In this document: positions 15,872 to 22,181 of the stretch, piece after piece | Layout: the number at the start of each line of letters is the position of its first letter | How positions within the stretch are numbered: the stretch's first letter is position 1 | Source of the DNA: Thiotrichales bacterium | GTDB taxonomy: Bacteria > Pseudomonadota > Gammaproteobacteria > JAAZVR01 | Length of the DNA stretch: 22,752 nucleotides | Assembly: GCA_018623305.1 (NCBI GenBank) | Contig: JAAZVR010000003.1 | Location: forward strand, 1-22,752 | Reading direction: 5' to 3' | Notes under the pieces: generated by a model | The model's database searches: none | What the model was told of the DNA's origin: nothing | Seen by the model: the letters and a program-made list of their open reading frames with translations, nothing else | Made by a program: the position numbers and the translations under genes

Positions 15872-16304
15872 GAATAATGCCCTGAACAATCCCTAAAATT
15901 TGTACTTCATCGGGTTGCAGATAAATCGGTTGCATTGAATCATTCGCAGGTTGTAATCGAACACCATCGTCTTCGATGTAGAACTTCTTCAAAGTGACTT
16001 TTTCACCATGAATCAAAACCACAGCTGATTGGCCGTTTTCAGCAGTTTCACGTTTTTCCACAACGATGATATCGCCATCTTGAATATTGGCATCGATCAT
16101 CGAGTCCCCACGTACTTGCAATGCATAGGTGTTTTTCTTAACCATGTGTGCAGGCACAGAAACAGTTTCATGCGTTTCGATGGCTTCAATCGGTTCACCC
16201 GCTGTAACACGGCCTAGCAATGGGATTTCAAAGTTTTCAATCGGTTCGATTTCAACAAATTCAGCATTGGCTAAATGAGTCGGAAAGTCGCATTTAGGGA
16301 TCAT
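15858..16304 (-). CDS. LexA/UmuD-type S24 autoprotease lacking a DNA-binding domain
   Basis: 148 residues matching the LexA C-terminal self-cleavage domain. Visible are the scissile Ala35-Gly36 in LLGRVTAGEP, the nucleophile Ser68 in QVRGDSMID, and the general-base Lys106 in KVTLKKF, so self-cleavage should be possible. Only about 28 residues precede the domain and they contain no winged-helix DNA-binding region, so it cannot act as a normal SOS repressor. UmuD has a similar size, but cleaves at Cys-Gly and has a different N-terminal arm; no umuC follows. ATG 16304 is chosen for its GAGGTG site at six-base spacing; ATG 16322 (MNEVKIMIPK, ATGA overlap with yciI) is the alternative. The role is unknown. 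Confidence 0.85.
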   Translation of the reverse strand: MIPKCDFPTHLANAEFVEIEPIENFEIPLLGRVTAGEPIEAIETHETVSVPAHMVKKNTYALQVRGDSMIDANIQDGDIIVVEKRETAENGQSAVVLIHGEKVTLKKFYIEDDGVRLQPANDSMQPIYLQPDEVQILGIVQGIIREEV

Positions 16305-16318
16305 AATCTTCACCTCGT

Positions 16319-16621
16319 TCATTGTGGGAAAACCTGCTTGAAAGGTTTAACGATGACGTGCGCATATACGCCCGCATCAATGTAAGGGTCGGCATCTGCC
16401 CAATCTTGAGCGTCTTGTAATGAGTTAAACTCGGCTACGACCAAACTGCCTGTGAAACCTGCTTCACCCGGATTGTTCGTATCCAAAGCGGGGTGTGGTC
16501 CAGCTAACACCAAACGCCCTTCATTTTGCAGGGCTTGTAAACGCTCCAAATGAGCAGGGCGAACGCTCATACGAGCTTCTAGTGAGTTTTCGATATCTTG
16601 ACTGATGATGGCATATAACAT
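16319..16621 (-). CDS. yciI: YciI family protein
   Basis: A 100-residue ferredoxin-like-fold protein of the YciI/YCII family. It starts MLYAIISQDIENS and has RPAHLERLQALQNEGRLVLAGPHP, with the family's conserved His and Asp near the putative active site, and ends WADADPYIDAGVYAHVIVKPF. The ATG at 16621 shares one base with the yciB stop (TAATG); an apparent longer frame to 16729 is only yciB read in another phase. YciI enzymes are related to muconolactone isomerase-like and dehydrochlorinase-like domains, but the physiological reaction in Proteobacteria is not known. The yciB-yciI pairing is conserved in many Gammaproteobacteria. Confidence 0.93.
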   Translation of the reverse strand: MLYAIISQDIENSLEARMSVRPAHLERLQALQNEGRLVLAGPHPALDTNNPGEAGFTGSLVVAEFNSLQDAQDWADADPYIDAGVYAHVIVKPFKQVFPQ

Positions 16622-17163
16622 TATTTCGCATCCTCTTCGGTGTTCATGTAACGAGCTAAATACAATGATTGTGCAATGATAAACACGATGGTCAGACCTA
16701 ACAAGCCAAACAGTTTGAAATTGACCCAAGTATCGGTGTCAAAGTTATAAGCGACCCAAATATTCAAGAAGCCTACGCCTGCAAAGAAAATCGCCCATGC
16801 CCAGTTTAGTTTGGCCCAGACTTCATCTGGCAATGTTAACTGCGAGCTCAATAATCGTTGAATAATCGGTTTTTTACCAATGTAGAAAGAACCAATTAAC
16901 ACAGCCGCAAAGACCCAGTTCACCACAGACGGTTTCCATTTGATAAAGGCCTCATCTTGGAAAGCAATGGTCATCCCCCCTAAAACAATCAACATACCCA
17001 TCGTAATCACGTGCATCTTTTCAAACGAGCCATGCTTGTATCGGTGGTAGAATGTTTGAATAACAGACGCCGCAATGGCAACCGCTGTCGCAGTATAAAT
17101 GTCGTACATTTTGTAAGCGACAAAAAACAAAATGATCGGAAGGAACTCTAAAAACAGTTTCAT
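16621..17163 (-). CDS. yciB: Inner membrane septation protein A
   Basis: YciB (IspZ/septation protein A) is a polytopic inner membrane protein linked to cell envelope synthesis and division. The 180 residues hold five or six hydrophobic segments: LFLEFLPIILFFVAYKM, an IYTATAVAIAASVIQ helix, ITMGMLIVLGGMTIAF, WVFAAVLIGSFYIGKKP, WAIFFAGVGFLNIWVA and LLGLTIVFIIAQSLYLAR. The ATG at 17163 (MKLFLEFLP) matches the family N-terminus; an upstream TTG four codons earlier is unlikely. It is the first gene of the minus-strand operon and diverges from rnm across 43 bases. Confidence 0.95.
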   Translation of the reverse strand: MKLFLEFLPIILFFVAYKMYDIYTATAVAIAASVIQTFYHRYKHGSFEKMHVITMGMLIVLGGMTIAFQDEAFIKWKPSVVNWVFAAVLIGSFYIGKKPIIQRLLSSQLTLPDEVWAKLNWAWAIFFAGVGFLNIWVAYNFDTDTWVNFKLFGLLGLTIVFIIAQSLYLARYMNTEEDAK

Positions 17164-17206
17164 CGGGTCTAACAATCCTATTAAAAAATTTTTATCATTC
17201 TAGCCT

Positions 17207-18040
17207 ATGTATTTCGATCTTCACAGCCATTCGCATTATTCGGATGGAAAACTTTCTCCGTTGGAACTCGCCGAACGCATGAAGGCCTTCGGTATTGATG
17301 TCTTCGCCTTGACCGATCACGATACGATAGCAGGTGTAAAAGAAGCGCAAGAAGCAGCTCAATCCATCGGTATTCAATGTATTTCAGGGGTGGAAATCTC
17401 GACTCGTTATGAGGGCATGGAAATTCATATTGTGGGGTTGAATGTGAATGTTGATGATGAAGCCTTTCAGCAGGCCTTGCAAACTCAACTCGATAAACGC
17501 TGGGATCGTGTGGAAGCCATTGCGAAGAAGCTTCAGTATTTTGAAGTGGCTGGTGTCGATGAACTCTTAGCAGGACGTGAAAATGGACAGTTTGCACCAG
17601 GGCGCCCGCATTTTGCTCGATTGTTAATCGAAGCAGGGCTTTGCAAAAACATGGAACAGGCCTTCAAGAAATACTTAGGGCGCAATGGCAAAGCTTTTGT
17701 GGGAACGCATTGGGTGGATGTGCCGACGGCCGTGGAGTGGATTCGTGCAGCGGGTGGAATTCCTGTTTTAGCTCACCCGAATATTTATAAATTAACGCGT
17801 AGCAAATTAATAAAGCTGATTCAGGTGTTTAAAGAGGCGGGTGGTCAAGCGATGGAAGTGCAAACCGCTTCTACCGATGCGAATCAAATGCACAAATTCG
17901 CAACACTGGCCAAACAGCACGATTTATGGGCTTCGCAAGGTGCGGATTTTCACTCACCTGATTATGCGTGGACAAAATTAGGCAAACTCAAGGCCTTACC
18001 TGATTTTGTTGAGCCCGTTTGGAATCATTTGCCCGTATAA
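17207..18040 (+). CDS. rnm: PHP-domain 5'-3' exoribonuclease (RNase AM / YciV)
   Basis: A PHP-superfamily phosphoesterase corresponding to E. coli YciV (TrpH, RNase AM), which matures 5' ends of rRNAs and degrades 3',5'-bisphosphorylated nucleotides. Metal ligands are seen in DLHSHSHYSDG (His6, His8), LTDHDT (Asp37, His38), GVEIS (Glu63), EIHIVG (His74), VLAHPNIYK and GADFHSPD. Its 277 residues are near the usual 280-295. No ribosome binding site precedes the ATG, and the gap to the divergent yciB is only 43 bases, so the message may be short-leadered or leaderless. It starts the rnm-yciO-rluB-helicase cluster. Confidence 0.92.
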   Translation: MYFDLHSHSHYSDGKLSPLELAERMKAFGIDVFALTDHDTIAGVKEAQEAAQSIGIQCISGVEISTRYEGMEIHIVGLNVNVDDEAFQQALQTQLDKRWDRVEAIAKKLQYFEVAGVDELLAGRENGQFAPGRPHFARLLIEAGLCKNMEQAFKKYLGRNGKAFVGTHWVDVPTAVEWIRAAGGIPVLAHPNIYKLTRSKLIKLIQVFKEAGGQAMEVQTASTDANQMHKFATLAKQHDLWASQGADFHSPDYAWTKLGKLKALPDFVEPVWNHLPV

Positions 18041-18067
18041 TACGGCGCAAAAATTCAGAGAAACAAA

Positions 18068-18691
18068 ATGGCCACTTTTTTACAGATTCATCCAGAAAAT
18101 CCCCAAACCCGATTGATTCAGCAAGTCGCGGATGGCTTGGAGCAGGGCGATATCGCCGTTGTGCCGACGGATTCAGGCTATGCCTTGTGTTGTTCCTTGG
18201 ATAATAAAGACGGTGTGGAGCGCATTCGACGCATTCGCCAATTAGATAAAAAACACAACTTTACTTTGCTGTGTTCGGATTTATCGCATCTGTCGAATTT
18301 TGCAAAAGTTGGTAATGTGGCCTTCCGCTTGATGAAAACACTGATTCCAGGGCCTTTTACCTTTATTTTTAAAGGTACAAAAGAAGTGCCGCGTCGATTA
18401 TTGCAAGAAAATAAAAAAACCATCGGAATGCGCGTGCCTGAAAATAAGATTATTCAAGATTTAATCAGCACTATGGGGCATCCATTGATGTCGGTTTCAC
18501 TGATTATGCCTGGTTCGGATGATGTTGAAACCGATCCTTATGACATTCAGCAGCAGCTAGACCACGCCGTTGATTGGGTGATTGATGGTGGATACTGCGG
18601 GTTCGAAGCGACGACCGTGTTAGACTTGACCGACGATGAACACATTGAATTAGTTCGCCAAGGTGCGGGCTCAGTAGAAGGAATCCTATAA
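18068..18691 (+). CDS. yciO: YciO, Sua5/TsaC-family threonylcarbamoyl-AMP synthase-like protein
   Basis: A 207-residue member of the Sua5/YrdC/YciO fold that binds ATP and RNA. Members form threonylcarbamoyl-AMP for tRNA t6A modification, though E. coli YciO is a poor substitute for TsaC and its true role is unsettled. Matching segments are VPTDSGYALCCSLDNK, KKHNFTLLCSDLSHLSNFA, IPGPFTFIFKGTKEVPRRLL, KTIGMRVPEN, and a C-terminal EATTVLDLTDD and GAGSVEG. It starts 27 bases after rnm; its stop shares a base with the rluB ATG (TAATG). Confidence 0.93.
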   Translation: MATFLQIHPENPQTRLIQQVADGLEQGDIAVVPTDSGYALCCSLDNKDGVERIRRIRQLDKKHNFTLLCSDLSHLSNFAKVGNVAFRLMKTLIPGPFTFIFKGTKEVPRRLLQENKKTIGMRVPENKIIQDLISTMGHPLMSVSLIMPGSDDVETDPYDIQQQLDHAVDWVIDGGYCGFEATTVLDLTDDEHIELVRQGAGSVEGIL

Positions 18692-19527
18692 TGGCTCAAG
18701 GCGAAAAAATTCAGAAAGTATTGGCAAGAGCCGGTTACGGCTCCAGACGTGAGATTGAGCGCTGGATTCAAGACGGTGTGATTTCTGTCAATGGTAACCC
18801 TGCAACACTTGGCGATCGAATTACGGGCGAGGAAATGATTCGTATCCGTGGTCAGCGTATCAAGTCGGAAAAATTGGAAGCGAAAGAAACTCAAGTACTT
18901 TTGTATCACAAACCGACAGGCCAAGTGTGTACGCGTAAAGACCCTGAAGGGCGTCAAACGATTTTTGATAGATTGCCAGAGCCTGCGCATGGTCGTTGGG
19001 TGGTTGTTGGTCGTTTGGATATCAATACATCAGGTTTGTTATTACTGACTAATGATGGTGAATTAGCCAATCGATTGATGCACCCCTCGAATGAAGTCGA
19101 ACGAGAATATTCGGTGCGTATTTTGGGTGAAGTGACTGAAGAGATGATTAAAACCTTGCAAAAAGGTGTGGTGCTTGAAGATGGGCCTGCGAAATTCGAT
19201 AAAGTGATTTCTAAAGGCGGCGATGGCGCAAACCAATGGTACAACGTCACTTTGAAAGAAGGTAAGTACCGAGAAGTTCGCCGTTTGTGGGAATCGCAAG
19301 GCGTGCAAGTCAGCCGATTAATTCGTATTCGTTACGGCCATGTTCAGTTGCCGCGTAACTTGAGTCGTGGACAAACGAAATTATTGCCTGCAGTGCAGAT
19401 CGGTAAACTGAAAGAGTCTGTGGGTTTAAAGGTTTCTTTAACTGAAAAAGAAAGCTTGAAGCGTCACGCTCAACAAAAAGACAATCAAAAACAGCGTAAG
19501 CGTCGTACTCCTTCACAACGTCGTTAA
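18691..19527 (+). CDS. rluB: 23S rRNA pseudouridine(2605) synthase
   Basis: Makes pseudouridine 2605 in 23S rRNA helix 90s. Residues 5-50 form the S4 RNA-binding domain (KIQKVLARAGYGSRREIERW), and the RsuA-type catalytic domain has GRLDINTSGLLLLTNDG with the nucleophile Asp110, then EREYSVRIL and KEGKYREVRRLWE. The last 25 residues are a very basic tail (QKQRKRRTPSQRR) likely to bind RNA. RluF/RluE are paralogous alternatives, but the S4 domain and linkage to yciO favour RluB. AAGGAA precedes the ATG; the stop overlaps the helicase ATG (TAATG). The usual scpA-scpB genes are absent here. Confidence 0.93.
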   Translation: MAQGEKIQKVLARAGYGSRREIERWIQDGVISVNGNPATLGDRITGEEMIRIRGQRIKSEKLEAKETQVLLYHKPTGQVCTRKDPEGRQTIFDRLPEPAHGRWVVVGRLDINTSGLLLLTNDGELANRLMHPSNEVEREYSVRILGEVTEEMIKTLQKGVVLEDGPAKFDKVISKGGDGANQWYNVTLKEGKYREVRRLWESQGVQVSRLIRIRYGHVQLPRNLSRGQTKLLPAVQIGKLKESVGLKVSLTEKESLKRHAQQKDNQKQRKRRTPSQRR

Positions 19528-21437
19528 TGCCTTATTCCCATTTGACTTCTGAACAACAAGCGGTGGTTGAGCATGGTGAAGGCCATGCTCAAGTCCATGC
19601 CGTAGCGGGTTCGGGTAAAACCACCACGATGGTGGCGCGAGTTCATTACCTGATTCAACAAGGTATTTCACCGCAACGCATTTTGGTGGTGATGTTTAAC
19701 AAATCCGCTCAACTCGCTTTCCAAGAACGATTGCAAAGGTGGTTACCTGACCAACCGATTCCAAATGTACGAACCTTCCACTCGATGGGATTGTCTTTAG
19801 TGAACTCGTTGGTATCACGCGGGTTTTTATCCAACAACACACTCATTACTCAAGGCTGGCAAAAATCCAATTTGCAGATGGAGGCCTTAGCCAAAGTTGC
19901 ACCGACTGTTAAGCAAGATACCTTGAAAGAATGGCGTGAGCCATTTGATGAGTTTGTTTCGGTGGTGAAATCAGGCTTACAACGCCCGAGTGAAGTGTTT
20001 AAATCGCTCAAGATTTCCACACAATACGACAGCTTTATTGAGGCCTACTCGGTGTTTGATGAGATGCGTCAGGAAAAACGCTGGCGTCTCTACGATGATT
20101 TGATTTTAGACCCAGTTAATTTGTTGTTGGCAGATCCTGAGTTAGCTAAAAAACTGCAAGGTCAGTATGACCATATCCTGATCGATGAGTATCAAGATAT
20201 CAACGAAGTTCAACAAGCTTTGATTCGCCAGATTGCAGGTGAGCAAGCGCAGCTCATGGTAGTGGGTGATGTGGATCAGTGCATTTACGAATGGCGCGGT
20301 GCGCGACCTGAATTTTTATTGCGTGAATTTTCGCAAGATTTTGCCCCATCAACGGTGTACCCGCTGTCATACAGTTTTCGTTACGGTCCAACGTTGGCAG
20401 ATTTGGCGAATCGTGTTATTTCGAATAATACCGAGCGACATCCTACTGAATCTAAGGCTTTTCATGCCGAGCAAAAAACCAACATTCATTTTGTCGAAGA
20501 AAAACGCGATGCATTGTCGCCATTAGTGCAGTTGATTCAAAAATCGCAGAAAGAAGGGCATGAGTTGTCGGATATGGCCATTTTAGTTCGCTTAAACAGT
20601 ATGTCAGTCTCGAGTGAATTGGCGTTGATTAAAGCGGGCATTCCGTATCAACAGCACACCTCGAAAACGGTGTTTGACAGCCCTGAAATTCAAGCGATGA
20701 TGACGTGTTTGTATGTGGCGGATGGCCGTTTTTGGCAGGGCAGTCCTGAATGGCAAACCTTGCATTTGCAATCGTTTTTTCAGCATCCGAATTTGAGTTT
20801 AAAGCGCGATATTATTAATCATTTGGTCAAGCAAATCGTGGCAGAACCCGATAAGGCGACTCAATGGATTCTAGCTTGTGCGGATTCAACGCATTATTAC
20901 GCGAAGAAACGATTGAAACAACGTGCGGTATTGTGGGCGATGTTGCAGAATTTCAAAGGCAATGCCAAAGACTGCATTGAGGCCTACATTGAAGAGACCG
21001 AAGTGTATGATGTGATTGAGGATAATGCCTTAACCAAAGAGCAAGCGACCGATCAAACGCATCGAGTTGAGGATTTTTTTGATTTTGTCTCAATTCAAAA
21101 TCAATCCGTCGGTGATTTTTTAGATAGCGTTTATCAACAACAGACTCAAAATTCGGAAGAGGGCGTTCAGATTCTGACGATTCATAAAGCGAAAGGCCTT
21201 GAATGGCCTGTGGTGATTATGCCGGAGCTGAAAGATGAGTTATTTCCTCACCAAAATGCTGACGAAGAAAGTGAACGTCGATTGTTTTATGTGGGCGTTA
21301 CACGGGCTCAAAAAGAGCTGTATTTAATGCATCCGACCGATCCTGACTTGCAAAACTCACAAAAACCGTCAAAATTCACCCCGAAATCTAAAAAGCGCGT
21401 CGCCAGTCGATTCGTTTACGAAAGTTTAAATGTTTAA
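19527..21437 (+). CDS. UvrD/Rep-like superfamily 1A ATP-dependent DNA helicase
   Basis: A 636-residue 3'-5' DNA helicase of the UvrD/Rep/PcrA superfamily. Motifs in order: Q-motif region LTSEQQAVVEH, Walker A AVAGSGKTTTM (25-35), TFHSMG, Walker B LIDEYQD (218-224), motif III GDVDQCIYEWRGA (247-259), motif IV SYSFRYGPTLADLA, motif V LTIHKAKGLEWP and motif VI LFYVGVTRAQKELYL. The C-terminus ends in a lysine-rich tail. It is smaller than UvrD (~720) and is not clearly Rep or UvrD, so no symbol is given. The start codon overlaps the rluB stop and has no ribosome binding site, implying coupling. Its job in replication or repair is unknown. Confidence 0.93.
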   Translation: MPYSHLTSEQQAVVEHGEGHAQVHAVAGSGKTTTMVARVHYLIQQGISPQRILVVMFNKSAQLAFQERLQRWLPDQPIPNVRTFHSMGLSLVNSLVSRGFLSNNTLITQGWQKSNLQMEALAKVAPTVKQDTLKEWREPFDEFVSVVKSGLQRPSEVFKSLKISTQYDSFIEAYSVFDEMRQEKRWRLYDDLILDPVNLLLADPELAKKLQGQYDHILIDEYQDINEVQQALIRQIAGEQAQLMVVGDVDQCIYEWRGARPEFLLREFSQDFAPSTVYPLSYSFRYGPTLADLANRVISNNTERHPTESKAFHAEQKTNIHFVEEKRDALSPLVQLIQKSQKEGHELSDMAILVRLNSMSVSSELALIKAGIPYQQHTSKTVFDSPEIQAMMTCLYVADGRFWQGSPEWQTLHLQSFFQHPNLSLKRDIINHLVKQIVAEPDKATQWILACADSTHYYAKKRLKQRAVLWAMLQNFKGNAKDCIEAYIEETEVYDVIEDNALTKEQATDQTHRVEDFFDFVSIQNQSVGDFLDSVYQQQTQNSEEGVQILTIHKAKGLEWPVVIMPELKDELFPHQNADEESERRLFYVGVTRAQKELYLMHPTDPDLQNSQKPSKFTPKSKKRVASRFVYESLNV

Positions 21438-21451
21438 AGCAGGAGAAAGTT

Positions 21452-22021
21452 ATGTCTAACTTAGAAGCAAGCGCGCGCCACATTTTGGTGGAAACAAAAG
21501 AAGAATGTGAAAAATTAAAGCAAGAAATCGCGGAAGGTCGTGATTTTGCTGAGGCGGCGATGGCGCACTCTAAGTGTCCTTCAGCGGCGCAAGGTGGTTC
21601 TTTGGGTACATTCCGCCCTGGTCAGATGGTAAAAGAATTTAACGACGTTGTATTTAACGACGAAGTGGGTGTTGTGCATGGTCCTGTTGAAACTCAATTT
21701 GGTTTCCACTTGGTAGAAACAACAAGCCGTGGTGAAGTGGTTGAAGCGGAAGCGCGTCACATTTTGGTTGAGTCAGAAGAATTGGCGAATGAACTAAAAA
21801 CTGAAATCGAAAACGGTGCGGACTTTGCAGAGATTGCACAAGCGAACTCAAAGTGTCCTTCAGGTCAGTCAGGTGGTGCTTTAGGTCGTTTTGGTAAAGG
21901 TCAGATGGTTCCAGAGTTTGATGAAGTGATTTTCTCGGGTGAGTTGAACAAAGTGTTGGGTCCAGTGAAAACTCAGTTCGGTTATCACTTAATTGAAATT
22001 ACTGACCGTACTGGGGCATAA
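21452..22021 (+). CDS. Tandem parvulin peptidyl-prolyl isomerase (two PpiC domains)
   Basis: 189 residues made of two parvulin domains of ~92 residues each (about 5-94 and 101-187), both very like E. coli PpiC (93 residues). Each keeps the ARHILVE strand, the KCPS cysteine segment, the GGxLGxFxxGQMV loop, and the C-terminal QFGxHLxE strand with the conserved His. There is no signal peptide, so it should be cytosolic. The repeats are clearly similar, including identical runs such as ARHILVE and SKCPS, indicating an internal duplication. AGGAG with 8-base spacing precedes the ATG, 14 bases after the helicase. Substrates are unknown. Confidence 0.94.
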   Translation: MSNLEASARHILVETKEECEKLKQEIAEGRDFAEAAMAHSKCPSAAQGGSLGTFRPGQMVKEFNDVVFNDEVGVVHGPVETQFGFHLVETTSRGEVVEAEARHILVESEELANELKTEIENGADFAEIAQANSKCPSGQSGGALGRFGKGQMVPEFDEVIFSGELNKVLGPVKTQFGYHLIEITDRTGA

Positions 22022-22053
22022 AAAAGTTTATAGGGGCATTTTTAAAATAAATA

Positions 22054-22081
22054 TTGCCTTTTCATTATATAAGGATATAAT
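22054..22081 (+). promoter_or_regulatory. Candidate sigma-70 promoter of the small RNA
   Basis: TTGCCT (22054-22059) and a perfect TATAAT (22076-22081) are 16 bases apart, 32 bases after the prolyl isomerase stop. The predicted start (about 22088) coincides with the first base of the downstream hairpin. Confidence 0.55.
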
Positions 22082-22087
22082 GGAAAT

Positions 22088-22171
22088 CAAGTAGAGAGGC
22101 TGGTAATTCCTCTGTACTTGTTTTCATCCTATATCCTCCTTAAACCCTGCTTACCCAGCGGGGTTTTTTTT
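22088..22171 (+). ncRNA. Candidate small regulatory RNA (~84 nt)
   Basis: A compact independent transcription unit in the 160-base gap between the isomerase and the convergent yciK-like gene. After the promoter comes a hairpin (22088-22099 with 22109-22120, 12 positions with one G-G mismatch, 9-base loop). A ~20-base pyrimidine-rich single-stranded linker follows, with TCC, TCC and CCTCC motifs, and then a strong intrinsic terminator. CCTCCTTA at 22135-22142 is identical to the 3' tail of 16S rRNA, so the linker could pair with Shine-Dalgarno sequences of target mRNAs. No known RNA family is recognised. It could instead be a 3'-UTR-derived fragment of the isomerase mRNA, or just a terminator region; transcription is not proven. 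Confidence 0.5.
22142..22171 (+). terminator. Rho-independent terminator of the sRNA / isomerase operon
   Basis: The 9-bp stem AAACCCTGC / GCGGGGTTT (one T-G pair) has the 7-base loop TTACCCA and continues into eight T (22164-22171). Directional for the plus strand; on the minus strand it is followed by no T run. Confidence 0.9.
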
Positions 22172-22181
22172 CGCCTGTACT

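Noticed and set aside
17164..17206. SOS (LexA) box upstream of the operon with the LexA-like gene
   Set aside because: No CTGT-N8-ACAG-like palindrome was found here, so SOS control is not supported.
18036..18041. Perfect TATAAT just before yciO
   Set aside because: No -35-like hexamer at 15-19 bases upstream and no TG extension; the nearest TTG-type element is 24 bases away. Not called as a promoter.
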